64,000 nucleotides of DNA from Delphinapterus leucas (GCF_002288925.2 NW_022098037.1:8203321-8267320); one strand, 5' to 3'. Positions 12,175-23,934 are shown, numbered from the stretch's first letter. A program made the numbers and translations. Notes: a model not told the origin generated them from the sequence alone.

Positions 12175-12715
12175 AACCCTGGCAAAAGATGTGAACAGAC
12201 ATTTCACCGAAGAAGATATGTCAACAGCAAGTTGGAATGTAAAAAGATTCTCAACATTGGTCATTAACATGCAAATTAAAACCATTACACACCTATCAGA
12301 ATGGCTAATTAAAACAACTGAACTGTTGGCGAGATGGGGAGCAAATGGAACTCTCAGACACTGCTGATGGGAACTTAAAACAGACCAACCACAATGGCAA
12401 CAATTTGGCAGGTTCTTAAAAAGTTAAAGTTGTTAAGAAGAAAGCTAAACTATGGGGTGATCTAACCATTTCCATCTTAGGTATTTATCCAAGAGAAATG
12501 AAAACGTATGTCCATATGAAGCCTTGTACACAAATGTTTGTACCAACCTTATTTACAATATAATGAGGAAACTTTGGGAGGTGATGGATATGTTCAATAT
12601 CGTGAATGTGGTGAAGGTTTCATAGGTGTGTATGTATATGTCAAAACTTATATTTGTGCCCTTAAATATGAGCGGTTTATTTTATGCCCATTACGCCTTG
12701 ATTAAAGAGTTGCCT
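12175..12715 (+). mobile_element. Very old L1 3' fragment (L1ME/MC-like)
   Basis: The end of ORF2 can be traced: 'gcaaaagatgtgaacagacatttcac', 'atgcaaattaaaacca', 'atttatccaagagaaatgaaa'. It runs to a 3' UTR-like 'gaatgtggtgaaggtttcataggtg' and 'ccttgattaaag'. Frames are destroyed. The stretch from 11798 to 12174 holds nothing recognisable. Confidence 0.75.
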
Positions 12716-13299
12716 GGCTAAAGTCTATTTTACATTTTTAAATGAAAGGAAGATCCCTTAGACTAGGGGGAAAGTACTTTGATGTTATAGGCCCCTCATC
12801 TCTCAGTTTTTTCCTGTTCTATAATATTCTCTACCTACAATGCATCCATTGGCTATGTTGTATAATCAATATTTCAAATAAATAAATAAATAGGTGATGA
12901 TGATGTTGATGAAGAAGGAGAAGAAAGATAGGGATAGATGGATGGATGGATGGACTATTTACCCAAGCTGATCACTTTGCAGGCATGTCTGCCTTTCTAC
13001 AGATCTCCAAGGTAGAGGGGTACTGGGTTGGATACCTCTGGTACATGATGAGCCTCAAAGACTCAGCAGATACTCAAACTACTTGATGGGCCTCCTCAAC
13101 CTTTTCCTTTTAACAGAAGAGCCAACTTTCTAAGACCAAAAGTGTTGTAAAGATATCAACTGACAGTGACAGACTTTATCTCTCATCCCATTAAGTCTGG
13201 GACATGTTATTCTACTCTAATAGAGATCTAGGCAAGGAATGATCCCTTATTGGATCCCATTACAAAGTGTTCACATAAAGAGAGGTGGCGGGGAAAAAT
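12716..13299. other. Unique DNA with short simple repeats
   Basis: A short (AAAT)n run near 12875-12892 is followed by a GAT/GAA-rich patch and a (GATG)n run near 12935-12955. The rest is unremarkable. Confidence 0.7.
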
Positions 13300-13410
13300 G
13301 AATGTGCATTGAGTTCCTACGGTGTGCCAGGCACTGTACGAGGTATTCTGTAGACACAATCTCTAGTCCTCAGATCTGTCCAAGTGTAGTGTAATGACCT
13401 TATAATATAG
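13300..13410 (-). repeat. MIR SINE fragment
   Basis: 'gcattgagttcctacggtgtgccaggcactgtacgaggtatt' is the reverse-strand 3' end of MIR. It fades into unrecognisable sequence by about 13400. Confidence 0.6.
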
Positions 13411-15375
13411 ACGCCTTAAGAATTTTAAGCAAAGTTAATCAGAGAGCTTATAAATGAGAAAACATCCTACTCTTTTAAGGTAAAAAAAAAAATCCAAATT
13501 TAAAGATTATATATGCATTTTCCCCCTCTCTTTCTATGAAAACAAGTCTACCCTTAAACAAAACTCCTTGACAGGAGCTACAACACGCACAGACGACTGG
13601 ACTGAATTAAATTAGAGAGATGACGTCGGTTTCTGAGGATCAGCATTGATAGGAAAACCTCATTGTCCTGTCACCAGGTCTCTGCTACCCTCCCAGATGT
13701 CAGAAAGAAAATAACCAGGCAAGTGCAGGGGGCAAATTCAAGGGTACGTGTTTAAGAACCCTTTGCCTGTTTACCCTGCTTACAACTTAACACTCTGCAT
13801 CCAGGACACAGAGGGTTGTAAGGACCTGTCAGAGATGTTGTGACATTGAAAAAAAGAAAATGTGCACATGTTAGAGTTTTAGTACAAATCCAAATGGAAT
13901 GATCCATTTTCAAAATATCAATGTTTGCTGCCAGTGTGATTTAACAAAATGTTTAAATTCTAATGTTCACAAATGAAAGCAAAACTCTTCTATACCCAAG
14001 CACACACAAAGTGATTCCCCTACATGTCTTCCCACAAAAATTGAGATATTTAATATCTTCTTTTAATTTATTTCTACATAGGCACTTGAATCACAAAAAT
14101 CAATTCAGTTTGACTTCTTTTTACCCTGAGAAAAACATAATTCAAGGCGGTGAAATTAAAGCATTGCTTTAAAAAGAGAAACATGCTGAAATCAAAGATT
14201 TTTTTTAAAATTAGACTGTGGACACAGTTCTCCATTTCCTAAAGAATATTTATAAAAGGAATTACGTAGTTGAACAACCTTAAAGGAAGCAATAAAGTCA
14301 GCCGAGGGATACCTCCTGACATGCCTTTTAATGGCATTTCAAAAGCCAGAATTTTTAGTAATGCTTGAATTGAAACATGAGGAGAAAGTCCATTGTTTTT
14401 CTCCAGGGCTGCTAGTTTTAAGGGTACAAATTTATTGAATCGGCACCATAATAAGTGCTACCAATTAGTGTATCCATGAGCCCTAAATGTATATATCCAG
14501 AAGGAAAGATTTTTATCTTTGTCATCTTTGAACCCAGACAAGAAGCAGTAGCCAAGCTCAGGCATGTTACCAGAGGTCAGCTGATGTGATCAAAACAGGC
14601 AAAAGCCACGCATCTGAAAGCCTTGTTATATTTGTGTAAAATTAAGTTGTTTTCAGCCATTTTCATCTTTGTTATACAATAAAGTGGGAGGGCAGCTGGA
14701 TCTTGGATCAAGATAAAGAAGTCTTCCTCACTCATCCACAAACATGAAAGTTAATCTAATTCAAACTTCTTGAAGCTGTGTTTTCATGGCACAAAGGGAG
14801 CAGCTGCTCAAACGGCCATGATGATGCCAGAAGGGTAGCCAGTGGACACTGAATCTCTCCGTGCAGAATTCTACTTGAGAATTCTGAAGAATTCTGTGCA
14901 TGGGCTGATCATCCAAGGCTTTAGAAGGTGGCAAGGACCACACCGTTCCTTTCCTCTACTGGCAAAGCTCAGGTTTTTGCCTATCTCGTTCCAATCAATA
15001 AGAAATATGACAACCCCTGCATTACTGCCTATATCCCCTACTTAGAGAGAAAGGGGACCACCCACAGCCTGGTACCATGTCTCTCTCACACACACCCAAC
15101 ACAGGTGATTGGATAAACCCTGGGGCCAAGCAGGACTCATCAGACACTCCATTCTCCGAAATCTGAAATCCGGACACGGAGTAAATCAAATGGCTGGAAA
15201 AGTCTGGTGGACCTAGGGGATGAGGGCGCATCCGGGGAGGCCCATGATAGTCCAAGGGCAAATAGAGAGAGGAAGCTGGTTTACAGGAAAAGAAGAGCGA
15301 AGGAGATGCACATAGTAGAGTAAGAAGGGGACCAGGTACCCAGAGGGAGAGAGAAAGAGAAAGGTACCACAGCGC
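13411..15375. other. Unique AT-rich non-coding DNA
   Basis: I see no repeat family or gene. Open frames up to 79 codons are in conflicting phases on both strands around 14760-15260 and carry no recognised motif. Confidence 0.5.
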
Positions 15376-15490
15376 ATTGGAAAGGGCACTGGGCTAGGAG
15401 AAAGGAAACGGATTCCAGTCTAGGATTGGCTACTGCTCTTGAGGTAGCTCTAGGTAAATCTTTAACTTCACTCAGTTTTGGTTCCATGAT
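15376..15490 (+). repeat. MIR SINE (first of a cluster of three)
   Basis: 'ggaaagggcactgggctagg', 'ggattccagtctaggattggctactg' and 'aaatctttaacttcactcagttt' fit the 5' and core part of a forward MIR. Confidence 0.55.
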
Positions 15491-15539
15491 TTCTGTAGAG
15501 CTCATATTAAGACTTTAGCCACTTTGGGCTCAGGCAGAG

Positions 15540-15725
15540 TTGGGTCTGAGTCTGTGTTCTGATCTTTGCAAGCCCTGTGAACTTAGTCACCTGCCTGAAG
15601 CCTCTTTGGCTTCAAATACATCACGTGTAAAATCAGAGTAATAATTATACTCCCTCATAAGGATTTTGGGAGAATTAAATAAAGGATGCATGTAGAGCAT
15701 AAGGCATCCAAGAAGTATCAGCTCT
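15540..15725 (+). repeat. MIR SINE (second of a cluster)
   Basis: 'tgggtctgagtctgtgttctg', 'ccctgtgaacttagtcacctgcctgaagcctc', 'aaaatcagagtaataattatactccctc' and 'gagaattaaataaaggatgcatg' follow the forward MIR in order. Confidence 0.65.
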
Positions 15726-15744
15726 GAAATAATAAAGAATTATT

Positions 15745-15912
15745 AACCTTTCTAGGAATGTTTCCTCTTCTATAAAATAGAGATAATAATAGTATCTTAC
15801 TCATAGAGTTGCTGTGAGAATTAAATGAGTTAATACACATAAGGCATTTAGAAGAGTGCCTGGTACATAGTAAGGGCTCAGTAAATTTCGGTTGCTATTA
15901 TTATCTCTATTA
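15745..15912 (+). repeat. MIR SINE 3' half (third of a cluster)
   Basis: 'cctcttctataaaatagagataataatagtatcttactcatagagttg' and 'gaattaaatgagttaatacacataaggcatttag' are followed by 'gtgcctggtacatagtaaggg'. It is the best-preserved MIR of the three. Confidence 0.85.
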
Positions 15913-15962
15913 TTACTGTTGACATGATGATGATGTTATTACGATTATTATGATTATCATCC
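15896..15962. repeat. Degenerate TTA/GAT trinucleotide tract
   Basis: An imperfect run of ATT and GAT triplets starts where the third MIR ends. It probably grew from the MIR 3' end. Confidence 0.7.
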
Positions 15963-16189
15963 CAGTGCCTTGCAGGACCTGGCGGCACTTTTAACATCAT
16001 CACCTTTGCAGATTAAGCTAGTTAATCAGAAAATTACGGAATTATGTTTGCCTTTGTGCACAACTTTGTAAATCTTGGATGCTTTCTTAGGGCTATTTTT
16101 ACTGGCACCACCCCTCTTAAATATGCAGCAAGAGTGACGATAGTTCGTTTTAATGTGATTCTTGTATTTTATCTAGGCAAGCATTTCAA

Positions 16190-16420
16190 AGTTATTTGTG
16201 AATGGGAAAAAAAATAAGCAAAAGCAACCTAAATGTCTCACAAGGCGGAAATGACTAATTCGATCAAAGTAAGTCAGCTGGGTATAATACTGTTGAGCCT
16301 TGCTGAACGAACTATGAAGCAATACAGAGAATGATGTAGTGGTAAGTTAAAGCAGATTATAAAATTGTACCTATTCCATGACTGAAACTCTGTGATAATA
16401 CCTGTATACATGGGGAAAGT
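16190..16420 (+). mobile_element. Old L1M/HAL1-like LINE fragment
   Basis: 'agcaacctaaatgtctcacaagg', 'ggtataatactgttgagcc' and 'agagaatgatgtagtgg...gttaaagcagattataaaattg' follow the order seen in old LINE-1 3' regions. It is strongly decayed. Confidence 0.5.
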
Positions 16421-17448
16421 CTAGATAACTCTTTGAAGCAGTGATAAGTTTTGTCAAGCTAGAGGACCTGAGGACTCTCACTCCATTGGCCATACCTCCT
16501 GTAATGAATGTTTCATAATAACTGCATCATACCCTATTAATTAGATTACTCCAATGTTAAGTGATAAGAAAAGTCACAGAAAACAGGTCCTGCTGTTTTT
16601 AAACACAGAGGAAGCACATGACAATCCTCCAAAGCTTGACTGTGATCACTTTCCTTAATTACATGAGGGTTTGGTCAGCCCCTCCCAGAGATGACATCCA
16701 AGCATCACTGACAGTCTGCACCATGTTTTGTAATTACCACTTTTATGGATGCTGTGAACTACAAATAAAGTTACATGACAAAAATTCCATAATCTCAATA
16801 ATACCATGTGAAAATCCATTATTAAGAGAATAATGTGAATGTCAAAAATAAATAAATAAATAAACAAATAAAAAAGAATAATGTGAATGCCTAGCCATCA
16901 TTCCAGGTGTGACCTCTCCTCACTTTTTGTTAAACTCTAAGCCTGAGAGACACCCTAGGCTGGATTCTAAGAGGCATTTACATCCAGATCAGACGGAATG
17001 AGAACAGCCGTCAGTGCCATACCAATCTATGGATAATTGACAAAGGAGTCCCAGCTGATCAGAAAATAGGAGGTAGACATTTTGCTCCACCCAATGGTCC
17101 ATCTCCTGGCCCAGAGAACAAGGGTTTGTGGCCAAAAATAGAAACAGAAAATTTTAAAAAGCAGAGCCTCCTCTAAGTATTGCACACACTGATTTCTGAG
17201 GCAAGGCATGTACTCCACTCCCTGCCCTAGCTCCCTGCCTGGATGCACAGGGAGAGAGGAGGGTGGCAGTCGTACAGTCTATCCCAGAAGATACAGACCC
17301 TACACGTCAAGTGTCAGGTCAGAGAAAAGCTTCATGGTAACAATGCTTGATGGAGTTTTAACCCCTCTTGTGATCCATGAGTACCAGGTAGTCAGGCAGT
17401 GAGAGGGAGGGACCACCGTATCAGGGGAGAGCAGCACCAAGTGGAGGT
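16421..17448. other. Unique DNA around a tail-only retroinsert
   Basis: Apart from the insert at 16842-16874 nothing was recognised. Frames at 16618-16833 and 17027-17402 lack features of real exons. Confidence 0.5.
16827..16889 (+). mobile_element. Tail-only retroinsertion with 15-bp TSD
   Basis: A 33-bp A-rich insert (16842-16874, AAAT units like the tail of the long CHR SINE) lies between two perfect copies of agaataatgtgaatg at 16827-16841 and 16875-16889. The duplication is the usual mark of L1-driven target-primed insertion. No SINE or L1 body is present, so this looks like an insertion truncated to the tail alone. Confidence 0.8.
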
Positions 17449-17506
17449 GGGGTAGGGGTAGGGTTAGGGTTAGGGTTAGGGTTAGGGTTGGGATTAGGAT
17501 GTAGGT
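17449..17506. repeat. Interstitial telomeric repeat (TTAGGG)n
   Basis: Perfect TTAGGG-phase sequence runs from about 17459 to 17489, roughly five units. Variant units flank it (ggggtaggggtaggg before, gggattaggatgtagg after). Unique sequence lies on both sides, so it is an internal block, not a chromosome end. The G-rich strand could form a G-quadruplex. Confidence 0.95.
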
Positions 17507-18239
17507 TATTCCCTGGGAGCAGGTCTGGCCCTGTACCCATTGACCGACTTTCCAGCATCAGTCCTGAAAAGGATCAAGTAACTTCCAAGTAGATAATGAA
17601 GAGAGACAAGTGACTGCTGTGTTTTCTAGAAAGCCCCGAGGAAAAGACACTACTACTGCTCACTCAAAGATGGCAAATATGAACTTGTATAATGCTATGT
17701 ATGGACGGATATGTAGTCACAGAGGGCAAAATGAGGAAGAGAGTGCCTCATCCTGAACGCTCAGAAAAACCTCCTGCAAACAATTACTTTGGGGCTTTTA
17801 GAAAACAGAGTTTGGCATCCTTAACGGGTATAAGACATAGCCTTACCGAAAAGGAACCTGCAGAAGAACAGGATAAGATGAAAGGACAAGAGCATTAGAG
17901 GACTGAAAAACACCAGGATGACCAGCAAAGACCAATAAGCAGAGACGAAACAGAGCAGGGTGAGATAAGGAACAATTCCACGGGAATTAAATGTCCGATA
18001 GCGATATCAAGATCTTCTTTGTATGAGTAAATAAAATAAGCAACACTGCAAGAAAATCAAATCAACAGTAAGGAAGATGCAGCAGACACTGTTGGTACAA
18101 ATAGAAACTATATTTTCTGCAAACAGAAGCCACCATTTGTTCAAGTATCCACAGCTCAGAGAAGTAGCCCAATTCTCAGTTAAGGCGGAAATCCCTGTGA
18201 ATGAGAACCGCATTCCTTTTACCACGACTGGTTTAGGGG
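17507..18239. other. Unique non-coding DNA
   Basis: No repeat or gene was recognised. A 68-codon forward frame (17692-17898) has a charged, lysine/glutamate-rich end but no known domain and no splice context that I trust. Confidence 0.45.
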
Positions 18240-18500
18240 AGGGCATGTGACTTAGGTAAACTCAATGAAACCTGAGGGGAAGTCTGCTGGGGACTTCTGC
18301 GAAGAGTCTGCTCGTGAAGGTGACAACACACAGATAGACTGCTCTTATGGAACGTGAGGCTACTTTGCTCACATGAAGGAAACTAACTTGCGGGCACGGT
18401 CCCCACACTGGGCATGGCTTCTCTTAGTCATATCTGAAAGAATCCTGATATGCCGGGCAAATGTGACAAGTTCACCCATTCTCAAGAAAAGAAAAAAAAA
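18240..18500. repeat. Possible unclassified ancient mammalian repeat
   Basis: 'gggcatgtgacttaggtaaactcaatgaaacctgaggggaagtctgctggggacttctg' resembles a motif seen in dispersed mammalian repeats, but I cannot name the family. Edges are uncertain. Confidence 0.3.
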
Positions 18501-19067
18501 ATGGACGAAGAAATGAAAACCAACAGAGAGTAGAAAATAGGGAGGATACGGACAAGTAAAAACAAATTAAACCTAAGAAATACAGGAGTGTCCAGATAAA
18601 AACAGAGAGAACAACTGAAATTCAAGCAATAGCAAAGATATAATTTAAGAAAAATGATAGGGGATGAAAATATCCTGATAATTCAAACCAAAGCATTCAC
18701 TGTATTTTAAGTAAAATTAATTTGAAAGGGTGTTACATAGGTTTATAATAGCAATTTTTGGTTTTCCTTTCAAGGATAAAGAAAAATCATGCAAGTATTT
18801 GGGTAGAAAAAGAAAGGATGTCCACCTCTGTATATAAATAAAGTTTGCATCTGCTTCTTTTTATACAATTTTAAATACCAATGACAATGAGCCAACGTCT
18901 ACAAACACCAAGCAATTTTACTTCTAGTTAAGTTTTCATTCACGTGAGAAGACAATAGAAAAATGCTGTCTTAAGATATGCAAGGGATCAGAAAATACAC
19001 CAAGTAAATGTGTTTCTTTAAAATTTTACTTTAAAATGTCCTTAATAAACTGAAAGATTAATCAGGC
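18501..19067. other. AT-rich non-coding DNA
   Basis: Mostly unrecognised. The piece near 18890-18960 ('caccaagcaattttacttctag') faintly recalls old LINE-1 sequence. Confidence 0.4.
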
Positions 19068-19406
19068 TTAAAGGCTGGGGACTTCCCTGGTGGTGCAGTG
19101 GTTAAGAATCCGCCTGCCAGTGCAGGGGACACGGGTTCGATCTCTGGTCCGGGAAGATCCCACATGCCCTAGAGCAACTAAGCCCGTGAACCACAATAAC
19201 TGAGCCCACGTGCCACAGCTACTGAAACCCGCCGTGCCTAGAGCCCATGCTCCACAACAAGAGAAGCCACCGCAATGAGAAGCCCATGCACTGCGACGAA
19301 GAGTAGACCCCGCTCGCCGCAACCAGAGAAAGCCTGCGCGCAGCAACAAAGACCCAACGCAGCCAAAAAATAATTAATTAATTTAAAAAAAACGATTAAA
19401 GGCTGG
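19068..19406 (+). mobile_element. CHR-type SINE (long, about 320-bp form) with TSD
   Basis: The body is 19079-19395. It starts 'gggacttccctggtggtgcag', has the box B-like 'gggttcgatctctgg', then repeated 'ccacaactactga'-type units, and ends 'gcagccaaaaaataatt'. A perfect 11-bp TSD, ttaaaggctgg, lies at 19068-19078 and 19396-19406. Confidence 0.96.
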
Positions 19407-19969
19407 TGGTGAACACAGAAGAAATTTAAACATAGATTAGCCTGAAATGATTGTTGTAAATAATGTGATTCCAATACATGAAAGGAGCTAAATAATTAAA
19501 GTCAATTGATTTATGATTAATTAAATCAAATATTTACTAAAAATAACATCCCAAATTCTAAATTACATAAACAAAGATTGGGAAGTTAAGGGCGCTGTAA
19601 GCATAGCTTGCTAAATTCCTTGTTTCTAAAGGAAGGAGTCAAAATACATTTTTTTCATAAATTTTCTGAACATACAAATACGGATCAAAGAATATTTTTG
19701 AAAATATTAAAGGTAGCCCTAAGATAATGACCCTATTATTATTCCCATGTTATGGTGGGAGGAAAAGTTACAAAGAGATTAATACCTACCTTTAAAAGAA
19801 AACATAAATAAATGCATCATTGATCTCAAGATGGGCAAGACTTGCCAGATGTGAAAACTGTGGATTTTGAATAAAGTCTTCTTGATCACATCCTTCTGAA
19901 AAGCTAAGTGTCTTTGGGGGCTGTACAGAATGGTCGAGCACATCATGTGCCACATTTGCTGAAGGTAGT
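19407..19969. other. AT-rich non-coding DNA
   Basis: Nothing was recognised. An 8-bp inverted repeat with an 8-base loop (19506-19513 and 19522-19529) lies in an AT-rich patch. Confidence 0.5.
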
Positions 19970-20150
19970 AGTATAGTGTTTGGTTGAGAGAAGGTTTTGA
20001 GATCAAACTCCAGTTTGAAAAGTTAGCTCTGCAGTTGTGTGTTGTGTGACTAGATGTGTGTTGTTTAAAGGAAATAACATATCAAAGCGCTGAGCAGAGT
20101 TAATGACACCATTAAATGTTTGATAAATGTTACCTATTATTTCTTCTATC
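19970..20150 (+). repeat. MIR SINE
   Basis: 'tagtgtttggttgagagaagg', 'agatcaaactccagtttg', 'gttgtgtgactagatgtg' and 'agcgctgagcagagttaatgacacc' give the order of a forward MIR, ending 'gataaatgttacctattattt'. Confidence 0.6.
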
Positions 20151-20204
20151 TAATCTTTCCAATACTGGAATAAATTGTCGCCCACCAGATGTAGCTTACA
20201 GCCC

Positions 20205-20235
20205 CTGTGGCCTCTCCCGTTGCGGAGCACAGGCT
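20205..20235 (-). repeat. Orphan 31-bp fragment of the short CHR SINE
   Basis: The sequence from 'ctgtggcctctcccg' to 'gagcacaggct' is identical over about 31 bases to the reverse-strand SINE at 22240-22276. There is no flanking SINE sequence, tail or TSD. It may be the remnant of a deletion or a small templated patch. Confidence 0.85.
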
Positions 20236-20785
20236 ACCTCACATAAAAGTGAAGAATTCTCCAATATGTAGGTTGGCCAAAAAATGTAATAACACTATTT
20301 TGCTATTAATACCTTGTAGAATAAGAAATTAATTTCTCCCTGAAAAGCATAATCTATGAAGCAGATGGATCGTGGTAAACATTTAAATATCACTCGAATT
20401 CTTCAAATAGGGCCTGTTACAACGTGCGTTTCTGTAAAGCAAATTAGCTCATTTGTCATTGGTAAATAAGGGATGAGGTCAATATCATGCAGTCGTTTGA
20501 AACTCACATTTTTTCATACCTAATTTTCCCAGTGTGTTCATGTTTGAACCATCGGTAAGAGCAGCCGAATACAACTTCAGCTATGTTAGGATATAGCTGA
20601 ACACAGCAAGTTACAGAGGATTCACCATCACACACTTCTTACTCAGTCTGACCAACAGCTCGGTCCTGCAAAGCTAATTGTGCAAATCTCCTAAATCTTT
20701 ATGCATTTGCCCTTGCCTAAAAAACTTAGCAGCCTCCACACTTCCTTATATTTCTCTACATTAAACTACCTTAAGATATTTTTAA
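20236..20785. other. Unique non-coding DNA
   Basis: No repeat or gene was recognised. Confidence 0.5.
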
Positions 20786-21115
20786 AAGCTATATTTAGCA
20801 ATAAAAAGGGTATGTACTGATGTGGAAAGATCTTCAAGATAGATTATGAACTGAAAAATGCAAGATGCAGACACTTTGTGCAATCTACTCTCTTTTGCAT
20901 TAGAAAAGGAGAGAAAAGATAAAACTTATGCTTGCTTTTCATAAAAAAATAACTGTAAAAATGACACAAAAAGCTGTTAAAAGGGACTACCTTGCTGGTG
21001 GGTCTGGAGACTTGCTTTTTTTTACTAAATGTTTTTTGTACTCTTTGGCCATTTAAGTCATTTGCTGTATTTTGGGAATACAATAAACAAAAGTTAAAAG
21101 GTTTTTAAAAAGTTG
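20786..21115 (+). mobile_element. Old L1M/HAL1-like LINE fragment
   Basis: 'gtatgtactgatgtggaaagatcttcaagatagattatgaactgaaaaatgcaagatgcag' is the 'mono-plate' pattern common to old LINE-1 3' regions, followed by an A-rich end near 'caataaacaaaagtt'. Frames are lost. Confidence 0.55.
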
Positions 21116-22200
21116 TATTTACTGCTCTCGTTCTTTATAAGAATTCAACACATCCTTTTAACAGCATCACTATTTTTGTTAGGATTGTTATTATTTTTGT
21201 AACTTTTCAAAGTTGCATATGCTTTGAGTGATCAGCCCAACATTATTTTTTCCATTTTTGTACATGACTTTGCAGAACATGGGGTTTCTTAGAAAACCAT
21301 AAATAGCAATGACTGTAATTTCTGAACTACCCACAGCTCTTTCCTTCTCCCACATTCTCCCTCTCCCTTCCAGTCCCCTATCAAACCCAGTTTTACATCA
21401 ATCGTCTCCGATAGTCTACATTGTGGAAAGACAGGTCTTAGAGATCTTCTAACATCTATTAACTTCCAAGGGAGATAGCAGAGTGTATTTGACATTTGAA
21501 GTGACAAATGGCATGACAAAGCAATGATATGTCTCCAAATGAGCTGCCAGGTATCAAACAAAGGACTTTAGTTCTCATACCCACTGAAAATAAATTAAGG
21601 ACTATTCCTCAAAAGAGTTCTTTTTAAAAGCACATGTCCGTCAAGGAAGCCAGAGAATTTCAACTCAGGTGATAACAGCAAGTTGTTCAATAGCAAATGT
21701 CATTCCATTTCGTAGAAGCTTCTGAGGAATAAGTAACTTGTACCTCGAGGCCACCCAGCATTTCCTGGATAAGCACAGATTCACAATCTTAAGACATAAT
21801 GCATTAGTGCCAAAGAAAACGGTTTAGGTTTAATATAACAAGATACTAGCTCAGACTCAGAAGTTATTAACTACCTCACAGGCTATGGAGTCTTAACGCA
21901 CACGATGCTGTTTTTAGTGGGTTATGAAGCAAGCTTAGCAGCCGTTACTTCTTGTAGAAGAAAAACATGCGAAAGCTCAGAATAGTACAAGCCTTCTTAC
22001 ACGATTTGATTATGTCCAACAAATGGTCAGTTAATCAAAAAAAAGCAAGGAATCAAAATATTCTTCCTTTATCTTAAGTTTTTATTTTTTATTTTATTTT
22101 TTTTTTACTGTAAAACATACGTCTGCACATTTTTAACCAAACTTTTGATGTAGGGCCAAGGCCTTTTCTTTGAGCATGGGCCTAAGAGCTGACAGAGTGT
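21116..22200. other. Unique non-coding DNA
   Basis: No family was recognised. A T-rich tract lies at 22079-22110. A 90-codon reverse frame at 21289-21561 has no recognised domain. Confidence 0.5.
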
Positions 22201-22431
22201 CGACTTTCCTTTCTTTTTTTTTTTTCCGGTACGCGGGCCTCTCACTGCTGTGGCCTCTCCCGTTGCGGAGCACAGGCTCCAGACGCGCAGGCTCAGTGGC
22301 CCTGGCTCACGGGCCCAGCCGCTCCACGGCATGTGGGATCTTCCCAGACCGCGGCACGAACCCGTGTCCCCTACACTGGCAGGCGGACTCTCAACCACTG
22401 CGCCACCAGGGAAGCCCGACTTTCCTTTCTT
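22201..22431 (-). mobile_element. CHR-type SINE (about 200-bp form) with TSD
   Basis: The reverse-strand body is 22216-22416, with its T-rich tail complement at the left and 'ccaccagggaagcc' at the right. A perfect 15-bp TSD, cgactttcctttctt, lies at 22201-22215 and 22417-22431. Confidence 0.97.
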
Positions 22432-23934
22432 GCATACGTTGCATTCACAATACATGTCTGCAGTCACCTACCTGCAGTTTCTGGTTTCCAACTCCTGAAG
22501 TACAGTGGGATGCTTCCAAAATGATCTGAATTCAAATTCATTCTAGATTTAGTAATTTCCTCCTAAATTCTTACAACTATTAATAATTTTAAGCCTAACT
22601 TAAAACTACCGTATTTCTGAAGCACTTAGTTTTTAAAGAAACAACTCTTTGCCCTCATATAAGACTTAATTGTTATATAATCATAATACATGTACAACTG
22701 GCATCAACAGGGTAGAGAATAGACAACTTGGCAAACGGTACTCGATGGTGATAGGATTGGATGGGTAAAATGAAGAGTAGCACATGAGCAATACGCTGTG
22801 GGTGTCAGAATGTTCTATAAAGGAGACAGAGAACATTGGTGAACCTGGAGAAAGTAGAGGGTCAATTAATTTGGGGGTTGTAAGAGAATAGTTACTGTAG
22901 TCTGGGAGTATTTAAGCCTTAAATACTTCAGTTCTGGAATAACTGAAACCCAGATGGCATGTACCAGCAGCATCGACACAGAACGTCTACAGAGGACACT
23001 GCATGGAGTTGAAAGATAATATTCAAGATGATCTAATTGCATGCCTTTATGTAACAGAGAAGTACATTTTAGCCCAAAGGATACAGGTGACTTCCCCGAA
23101 GTCCCACAGCTGATTAACAGCGAAAACACACTGCCTCACTCCTGAGTCAACACACAGGGTGCTGGTTATTCTCCATTTGCCACTGTCCCTCCTACTCTCT
23201 TCTCTGCTCTGGCAACATCTGTGCCCAGAAGCCTTGTCTCCACTGAATGCGCTACCTGGTCTTCCTCTCCCTTTGGCTCCCAGATGGGTCTGGATCACCG
23301 GAGGCACTGAGAGACTAAAGCGCTGGAAGAGAGAAAGAGAAAGGAGTCTAATTCTCCCTCCTTGTCTCACCACTGTTCAAGCACGTTCTTCTGTGTTGTA
23401 ATTCCTGTCAGTAGACGGCTCCGACTTCCACCAGGCGCTGGTGACAACACCTAGAAATAGTCACGGCCTCCCATCATGCTTATCACAAGTCCTGTGTGCC
23501 TCACCTTACAGAACCGAAACCCTGCCCATCTCTCTGTGTATTGTCCCTTTGCTAAATTATTTTCTGTGAGATCCTTGTAAGTGTGCCAAATATTTCCTTC
23601 CGGATCCTACTGATGTAACCAGTTATCACTATGTAATTCTCCAATCATATTTTTTCCCTGCCCTGGAAACACTAAATCTTCGCTTTTTAAAATTTACACC
23701 AGCCACTTAAGGGTAACTAACAGAATATCTCGATTTTATCTTGAGTTTTCAGAAGTTTCATTTGCAAGTGTCTACTTTTCTTCCCAGAGCTCTTTCGTAT
23801 AACTAGGTCCTTCTTATGTTTCCGATCCTGATTTAACTGTCGCTTTTGCAGGGAGTTGCTCCAACTTTACCTCCTTTATAGTTCTTTTCACAATCTGTAA
23901 TGATGTGGCTCTATGTTTAGTGGTTTCTTTTCTG
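22432..23934. other. Unique DNA with a weak MIR trace
   Basis: Reverse MIR-like text occurs at about 23078-23150 ('acaggtgacttccccgaagtcccacagctg'). The rest is not recognised. Confidence 0.45.

Noticed and set aside
17449..17506. True telomere or assembly end
   Set aside because: Only about five perfect units, with unique sequence and repeats continuing on both sides.
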